A DNA stretch of 9,824 nt from an uncultured Oscillospiraceae bacterium (GTDB taxonomy: Bacteria; Bacillota; Clostridia; Oscillospirales; Oscillospiraceae): NCBI GenBank assembly GCA_910583885.1, contig CAJUAC010000084.1, positions 1 through 9,824 of the forward strand, read 5' to 3'. Made by a program: the position numbers and the translations under genes. Of this stretch, positions 1 to 7,100 are shown piece after piece. Every line of letters begins with the position of its first letter. The stretch's first letter is position 1. The notes below the pieces were generated by a model. That model had not been told where the DNA came from, searched no databases, and worked only from the letters and a program-made list of their open reading frames with translations.

Positions 1-763
1 GCAGCACGGCCCGCTCAAACGCCTTGCAGAACAGCCCCGCGATCTTGTGGCGGCGATCCGATTCCGCATCCGCCTGCCGGACCTCCTTTTTTGCTTTTTC
101 CAGCTCCACCGCCAAGGCGGCGGCCTCATCCCGCTGCTCCTCCGGCAGATCCCGCACCTGCTGGGTGATGTTGTAGCCCTGATTGATGGACAGGCCGCCG
201 CTGTCCAGAGCCTCCTTCACCGCAGGAGGGGCGTGTTCATCGATCTGCATGATCTTGCCCATAGTGCGCTCCCCCAGGCCAACAGCGTCCGCCAGTTCCT
301 TGCGGGTATCCACAGAAGAAATCGGGTTCGGCAATGTTGCCAAACCCGATTTTGCATCCTCGCTTTTCTGATCCCCGCCGCCTGCGGACATATTCTCCCT
401 GGCTCTGGCCTCAATATCCGGCTTCAGCCGGAGGGCGATCTTGCCCAGCTCCCACTTGTCCAGGTTGCGGCGGCCCTTCTGGGTGTCCAGCGCCCACTGC
501 TTGGCCTCCAGCATACTCTCAAACGAGAACACGGCCATCTGGTAGGGCAGGCCATGCTGCTGGCACAGTCTCTGGCGGTTGTGGCCGTCAATGATGACCA
601 TGTCCTCGTTGACAATGACCGGGGAGTAACAGCCGTTTTTGATGATGTCCGCTTCCAGGGCGGCAAACTGCTCCCCCGTCAGCGGGGGGAGCAGTTCCGC
701 CATCTCAGGCAGGACGGTGGGGGTGCGCTCGGTGCTGCTGTAGATGGTGCCGGTGTTCCGCAT
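1..763 (-). CDS. ParB-like partition/regulator protein, C-terminus cut by window edge
   Basis: The frame is open from an ATG at 763 to the left window edge, giving 254 visible residues. Residues about 15-105 resemble a ParB N-terminal domain. The motif IIDGHNRQRLC (residues 57-67) matches the conserved ParB box around a Gly-x-x-Arg, and the segment WALDTQKGRRNLDKWELGKI follows it. A low-complexity linker (about 122-149, with Gly-Gly-Gly-Asp and Ser-Gly-Leu-Ala) leads to a helix-turn-helix-like segment starting VDTRKELADAVGLGERTMGK, then a charged, probably coiled helical tail rich in Glu and Lys. Such proteins usually bind DNA in plasmid or element segregation or regulation. The start overlaps the ssb stop by one base (TGATG), and a GGTGAGG-like ribosome site lies inside ssb, so translation is probably coupled. 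A long palindrome lies in the linker coding region. Whether it is a true centromere-binding ParB or an element-specific regulator cannot be told here; no ParA is visible. Confidence 0.85.
   Translation of the reverse strand, partial: MRNTGTIYSSTERTPTVLPEMAELLPPLTGEQFAALEADIIKNGCYSPVIVNEDMVIIDGHNRQRLCQQHGLPYQMAVFSFESMLEAKQWALDTQKGRRNLDKWELGKIALRLKPDIEARARENMSAGGGDQKSEDAKSGLATLPNPISSVDTRKELADAVGLGERTMGKIMQIDEHAPPAVKEALDSGGLSINQGYNITQQVRDLPEEQRDEAAALAVELEKAKKEVRQADAESDRRHKIAGLFCKAFERAVL
319..352. repeat. 34-bp near-perfect palindrome inside the ParB-like gene
   Basis: Arms at 319-334 and 337-352 are reverse complements over 16 bases with one mismatch (329 against 342) and a two-base centre. The mismatch becomes a G-U pair in the minus-strand transcript, so the mRNA stem is fully pairable. 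A short T-rich run (TTTCTTCT) follows on the coding strand, giving it some resemblance to an intrinsic terminator. It encodes part of the interdomain linker (about residues 138-149). It could be a protein-binding operator, an internal attenuator, or an inserted palindromic element. Confidence 0.8.
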
Positions 764-1134
764 CAGGCCGCCTCACCGGCGCTGCCATCCTCGCTGGCCG
801 CGCCAGCGGCCTCCTCCACCTTCCGGGGGGACAGGAACTCCACCTCGGTGGCTTTGATCAGGAATCCCGGCTGGCGGGTGGGGTCCTCCGCGAAGGAGAT
901 GGTCTCGAAGTCGCCGGAGGCGGCCAGCTTGCAGCCCTTATAGGCGAAGGCCGCGCACCGCTCCGCCAGAGCGCCGCGGACCTTGATGGAGATGAAGTCG
1001 GTGAGCTTGTTGCCGTCCCGGTCACGGTAGCGGCGGTCCGAGGCGATACGGAGGATGGCGTAGGGCTTGCCGTCCTCATGGGAGCGCAGTTCCACATCAT
1101 TGGTCAGGTTCCCGATTGCGGTGATCTTCAACAT
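763..1134 (-). CDS. ssb: Single-stranded DNA-binding protein (short, element type)
   Basis: This 123-residue protein fits the OB-fold of the SSB family. The beginning ITAIGNLTNDVELR matches the family's 'GNLTxDPELR' strand. It is followed by AILRIASDRRYRDRDGNKLT, where chromosomal SSBs carry 'FxLAxNRRY...G...TDF', and then by DFISIKVRGALAERCAAFAYKG, where they carry 'DFINCVAWRKQAE...YLxKG'. The OB domain ends near residue 107. The tail (about 16 residues) is Ala/Glu/Gly-rich and lacks the Asp-rich tip ending in Pro-Phe that chromosomal SSBs use to recruit partners. Known SSBs bind single-stranded DNA during replication, repair and conjugative transfer. The short length and missing tip suggest a mobile-element copy. 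The ATG at 1134 is preceded by AAAGGAG with nine bases between its GGAG and the start. The ParB-like start overlaps its stop, so the two form a probable operon. Confidence 0.9.
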   Translation of the reverse strand: MLKITAIGNLTNDVELRSHEDGKPYAILRIASDRRYRDRDGNKLTDFISIKVRGALAERCAAFAYKGCKLAASGDFETISFAEDPTRQPGFLIKATEVEFLSPRKVEEAAGAASEDGSAGEAA

Positions 1135-1182
1135 AGCTTTTTTCTCCTTTTTCAGATATTATTTATAATGTAGAAAGAAAGC
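1135..1182 (-). promoter_or_regulatory. AT-rich ssb leader with ribosome site; promoter uncertain
   Basis: This 48-base gap between the adhesin terminator and ssb is much richer in A+T than its surroundings. On the minus strand it contains TATAAA (1167-1162) and TAATAT (1161-1156), either of which could serve as a -10 box, followed by AAAGGAG. No convincing -35 box is found at 16-18 bases upstream of either, because that position falls inside the terminator stem. The ribosome site is certain; the promoter is a guess. The alternative is that ssb is transcribed by read-through of the terminator. Confidence 0.4.
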
Positions 1183-4100
1183 GGAGGCCCCCTCCGAAGA
1201 GGGAGCCTCCAGGGGTGCGCTTAATACCCGGTTTTGGGCAGCGGGGTGGGCTTGCCATAGACGGCAGTCACCCAGCGGGAGATGGCCTGCACCCAGACCC
1301 CGTTGTACACACCGCCCACGTCCGCGATGTTGACGAAGCTGCTGCCAGCCGTCAGGCCAGCCGCAGCGGTACACCGGATCTGGGGCTTCTCCACCTGGGC
1401 GAAGCCAGCGGGGGCCTGCCCGAACACGAATCACTTCCGTCACCCGCTCATTGGCTGCGAGGCCCAGAGCGGCAGGGGATGCCTGCAGGGTATAGTTCTT
1501 CTGTGTACTCAGGTTGTCCGCCAGCGTCCGGTACTCGCCGCCGTTCACCCGGTAGGTGATCTTATACACGCCGGGGAAGTTGTAGGTCCCGGTGACGATG
1601 GTGTTCAGCCGCACCTGGGCGGGAAGCGTATCCCTCCAATAGAAATTGTCCAGCCGGACATTGGAGTTGTTGGCTATGCCGGACAGCACATAGTTCACCG
1701 GCTGGCCTGCCATGGCCTCCTTGGGTCCGGTCTTGGTGATGGACACGCCGGTGGTCAGGCTCTTGTTGGTCACCTCGAAGCGAAGGATCTGGCCCTCATG
1801 CTCCAGGTAGGCGGTCAGCTCGGTATCGCTCACGCCGTAATTTGCCGGGGCCTTGACCTCCTTGATGGTATAGCGCGAGAGCGGGAGGAGCTTGGATGTG
1901 GCCAGCCCCCGTTTATCGCTCTTGATGGTATCCACCAGATTCCCGGCCTTGTCGTAAATCTCAAACACAGCCCCCTCCAGCAGCGTACCGGCAGGCAGGC
2001 CGTTGGTGGAGTTGTAGTCGGCGGACTTCTTCACGATCTGGATCTGAGCGGTGATGGGGATATTCTTCCACTCTACCAGGGTGGTCTCGCCTGCGGTCAC
2101 ATAGACCGTTTTCATCTGGGTATCGGGGACATAGCCCTCGTTCTCCAGCTCCCGCAGGTAGTACCGCCCGGAGGTGGTCAACCCCTCAATATAAACGTAC
2201 CCAGAATTGTCAGAGGTGTACTGCCCGATGGGCGTATTGCCACTGTCATACAGCAGGAAGGTCACGCCATAAATTCCCTTGCCGGTAACGGAATCCGTTT
2301 TGTGGATGAGAATGCCGCTGAAAGCCTTGTTGGTGATGGTGACCGTGGTGACCTTGCCGTCCTGGATGGTGAAGTAGGTGGGGGTGGCGTCCAGCTTGAA
2401 TCCCTCTCCAGCCTCGATCTCAACCGCGTAGAAGTCTCCTGCGTCCAGATCCAGGTGGGCGCGGCCCTGTTTGTCCGTGGTCACGGTATCCACCAGAGCG
2501 CCGTCCATCTTTCTGATCTCGAAGGTTGTGTTAGGGATGCGCTGGGTCTTGTCCGCCTCGTTGACCTTGATCAGCTCCAGTCCGCCTGCCCTCTTGTTGT
2601 AGAAGGTGAGCTGCTGGCCCTCTGTCCCTTCTTTAATGAGAATGCTCTGGGGCGTTCCATCCAGAACATACTCCTCGCTTGGGACCCGGATCTCTTTTGC
2701 GGTAACGGTGGTTCCGGGGGTGAGGCCCGTCAGCAGGATCTGTCCATTCCGGTCCGTCACATACTCACCCTTGTTGGGGCCGAGAGGCATACCGCTGGAA
2801 TCGGTCACCAGGAAGGTGACACCCTCCAACGGCTCGTTTTTAGCGCCCTCGACATACTTCTGGATGGTCAGATTCACGCCAGGGACGTTGTACACGGTAA
2901 GCGTCTGCGTATCTGCGGGATTTACCGTGACCACCTGCCGCTTTGTTCCGGGGTCAATGGTGAATCCGGGCAAGCTCCTGGTTTCCTCGACCACGATGGT
3001 ACCCACAACCGGAACACGAATCTCGCCACTCTGATTGGTCGTGTAGAGGCCCAGGGAGGACAGATGCCCATAGGCGTCATCCACGAACTCGCCGGATGCG
3101 TAGCTCAATTTGAACTCCACCCCAGCCAAAGGCTCGGAAGTGAGCTTGTTCAGTTTTTTGATGACGAGATATCCGGTAGGCTTATTGACAAAACGGAGCG
3201 TCTGCCCGCCTTCGCCGCCCTTGATCTCGATGCTCTTGGGGGTGGCGTCCAGCACCACGCCGTCCGGGACCTTGAGTTCCTTTGCGGTAACGGTGATCCT
3301 CGGTTCCAAATTGGGGATGACGATACGTCCGTCCTCCCCAGTGATGTATTCGCCGTTGCTGCCGCCAACGACCGCCCCGGAGCTGTCGGTCACGAGGAAG
3401 GTGACACCCTTCAGGGGGACGTTTCCGGTTTCAGTTTCCAGGTACTTTTCAATGGTCAGCGTGGTCTTGGGGATGTTCTCCACGTCCACATGGTTGCCGT
3501 TGCCGTTGCCGTTCCCGGAGGAGCTTCCTCCGCCAATGGTCCCGTTCCCTCCGGTAACAACGCTGTTGCCGGAGCCGTTGCGGACAATGATCGTCCGGGG
3601 CGTGGGATCGAGGACATAGTTGGACGGAACCCTGGTTTCCACAACCACGACAGTGGAATTGGGGATGAGGCCCGTCACCGTCACGGTCCCATCGGCCCCA
3701 GTGGTGTAGCGGCCAATAAGGTTTCCATCGCCGTCCCGCAAAGTAAATTCTGTGTTAGGTACAGGTTTCCCGCTGACCGCGTCCCGTTTCGAGATGGTCA
3801 ATGTGCAGAGGGGCTCATTGTACACAGTGATCGTCTGGGTGTCCGCCGGATTGACTGTGATGGTCTGAATCCTGGTGGATTCGTCAATGACGTACCCAGG
3901 ACAGGGGGTCAGTTCCTTTGCGACCACGGTTCCCACCACCGGCACCCGGATCTCCCCGGCGTCGTTGGTCTTGAACCGGCCCTTGCTGGACAGATGCCCA
4001 AAGTTGTCATCCACAAAGCTGCCGTCCGCATAAGTCAATTCAAACTCCACATTTGCCAGGGGCTGCTTAGAAATTTTGTCCAGCTTCCGAATCACAAGGT

Positions 4101-7100
4101 ATCCCGTCTTCTTGTTATAGAAGCGGAGGATGTTCGCCCCATCATCGCTGATTTTGATGGTTTTCGGCGTTCCGTCCAGCACCACCCCGTCCGGGACCTT
4201 GACCTCCCGCGCGGTGATGGTGGACCCAGGCTCCAGACCGGGGATCACCACACGGCCATCCTCGCCGGAGATGTACTCGCCGTTGCTGTTGCCGACTACG
4301 GCCCCGCTGCTGTCCGTGACCAGGAAGGTCACGCCCTTCAGGGGCTTGTTCTCGCTGCCCTCCTCCTCGATGTACTTTTCAATGATAAGCGTATTCTTGG
4401 GGGTATTGTAAAAATAGGCGTGCTGAACATCGTCAGGATTGACAACGATGGTCTGGCTCCTGGTGTTGGGATCAATGGTATAGCCGGGGATCGTAGCCTG
4501 CTCGGTGATGACCACCGTCCCCACGATGCCATTGATGGTGACGGTCCCGTCCGGCCCGGTGTAATAGATACCGTTGGAGGACACCTTGCCGTTTTCATCA
4601 TCTACCACGCAGCCGGGGGCGTAGGTCACTTTGAACTGTACCCCGGCCAGGGGCGTCTTGCGGTCCAGACTGCTGTACTTGTGGATCACCAGGGACCCCA
4701 GGGGCTGATTGCGGAACTCCAGCGTTACCGTCTGCCCGGCCTTGATCTGCGCCGTCTGGGGCGTATCATCCAGCAAATACCCCGGTTTTGACCGTGTTTC
4801 CTTGACCACCAGTGTCGTGTTGGGGTCAACGTTGTCCACCAGGAATGTCCCCGCGCCGTCCGTCACGAACTTGCCGTTGGCGTCTCCCACCACCGTTCCG
4901 TCCGCTGTGGTCACGAAAAATTCCACATCACTCAGCGGGGCGTTATTGGAGCCGGAAACCTTTTTGACCAGCAGGCTCCCCTTGGGGCTGTTGCCGAAAT
5001 AGACCTGGATGACCTCCTGGTCCTCGCCGGAGAGGTACACGGTCTGGGGCGGCGTGTCAATGACGTGGCTGCCGTCACTGGACAGTTCCTCTATGATGTA
5101 GGTCCCCTTCTGGAGCCCGGTTGCCGTGAAGGAGCCGTTGGCCGAAGTGCGGAAAGTGCCGATGACCGTCCCACCCGTACCAGAGGTATTGCCGGAGAGG
5201 TAGCGGATCTGGAAGACCGCGCCCTCGATGGCAAGATTGGGATTTACTGAATCATACTTCCAGACGCAGATGGCGCTCAGAGGCCGGTTCCGGAACACGA
5301 AGGTATGTCCCTGTCCGGCAGCCACGAACGCCTCCTGGGTGTCGGGGTCCGCGATGGCGAAGCCCTTCAGCGGTTCCAGCTCCTTTACCCGGAACCAGCC
5401 GTCCCGCAGGCCCAGTTCGCCCATCTCAGGTCCGTTCAGCTCAATGCGCCCATTCTCATCGGTGTAGAATGTTCCCAGATCGTTGAGTTCCCCGGTACTG
5501 GTATTGTTGGATGCGTACCAGACCTGGAAGGGGACGTTGGCCTGCCGCTCGAAGGTGACAGCATTCTCCTTGATGATCTCGATGACAGGCCGCTTGTGAT
5601 TCTTGAAGTAGACCGTGTGATCCCGGTTGGGATACAGCGTCACCAGCTGCGCCGGAGCGTCCTTCAGCCAGGGGGAGGGGACAGATTTTTCAGAGATTTC
5701 GTACACACCCGGCAGCAGGTTCTTCAGGATGGCGCGGCCTGTGCGGTCCGTCCTGATCTCGTCTACAGAATGGCCGTCCGCAGCCCGGACGGTGAAAACA
5801 GTATCAGGCACTTCCTCGCCGCTGTCCGCGTCATGCTTATAGACGATGAGATTGGGCCGCTTGTCATTTTTCAGAACGATCTCGCTGGTCTTGCCGGGGA
5901 ACAGCTCTACATGGTACTCCTTCAGGTCACGAATGTGGTCTGACACTGTGGCGATCTCCTGCAGGGAGTAGACACCCGGCTCCACCCCCTCCCACAGGAT
6001 CTCCCCTGTGGACGAGGTGATACGGTCCAGATAACGGGTACCGTCCTCGATTTTCGCCAGCCGGAAGGAAACGCCGGGCAGGGGCCCGCCGCCGGCGCTG
6101 GTTTTGATGAGCCGGAGGGAGGGCAGCTTGGAGTTGGTAAAGATAAACTGCGCCGTTTCGTTCCCGTCCAGCTGGATAATGCGCTGGGCCTTGTCAATGA
6201 CATATCCCGGACAGGATACCTCCGTCACCACATACGCCCCCACCGGAAGCATGGACAGGTCAATGGTCCCATCGTCCTGAGTGACAAATTCCTTCGGGCC
6301 GAAGCTTCCATCCACTGACTTGATCTCAAATTTGGCGTTGGGGATGGCTACGGACGGGTCCGCACTGTCCACCTTGATGAGGTGAATGCCGGGCTTTCTG
6401 TCATTAAAGAAGACCAACTGTTTAATACCGTCCCCGGCGTGGAGTTCCACCTCCTGGGGCGTGGTATCCAGAATGTGGACTTCATCCCCTGTATCCTTTT
6501 CAAAAACACGGTACGTTCCGGGCTGCTGGTCAGTGAGTACGATCTCGCCCAGTTCGCCGGTATAGAAGTTGCCCAGGAACTCGCCGTCACGGTAAATACA
6601 GAAGGTAACATTTGCCATTACCTGATGGCCCAGCCGGTCATATTTGATGATCCGCAAACCGGGCAGCTCTTTGTTGGTGAAGGTCACAGCAGAGGTTTCG
6701 CCTGTGACCACAGTGACGGTTTTGATGGTATCCGTGTCGGCCTTCCAGCCTGCTATTCCGGCGATCTCCTGCACCTCGTAGGCCCCTGGCTTCAGGTTGG
6801 TGAACTGCACAGCGCCGCCGGGTTCCGTGTAGCCGGAGTAGGTCCTGCCGCTCTCGATGTGCTTGATCTGGATGTGAACGCCGGGCAGTTTCTCGCCGGT
6901 ATCGCTGACCTTCTCCACCCGCAGTTCCCCGTAGGGGTCATTGTCGAAGGTCACTTCTGCCGTCTCTCCCTCACGAACCGTGATGTTCTGAGCGGGATGG
7001 GCGCTGAGAAGGTGGTCCTTGGGAGGGATTTTCTCAATGACGGTATAATTTCCAGGCTCCACATTGGGGATGATGATCTCGCCATTGACCGTGGAGAGCT

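Noticed and set aside
47..943. Plus-strand open frame of 298 codons
   Set aside because: It is opposite the ParB-like and ssb genes, which are both clearly recognisable on the minus strand.
1221..1427. Separate small gene starting with GTG at 1427
   Set aside because: No ribosome site, no signal peptide, and the sequence continues the adhesin's last domain; it is a frameshifted end, not its own gene.
1282..4791. Plus-strand open frame of 1,169 codons antisense to the adhesin
   Set aside because: It lies wholly opposite a well-supported repeat gene. Its protein shows only the repetitive antisense image of the SpaA-type domains, with no domain, signal or ribosome site. Long antisense frames are expected opposite GC-rich genes.
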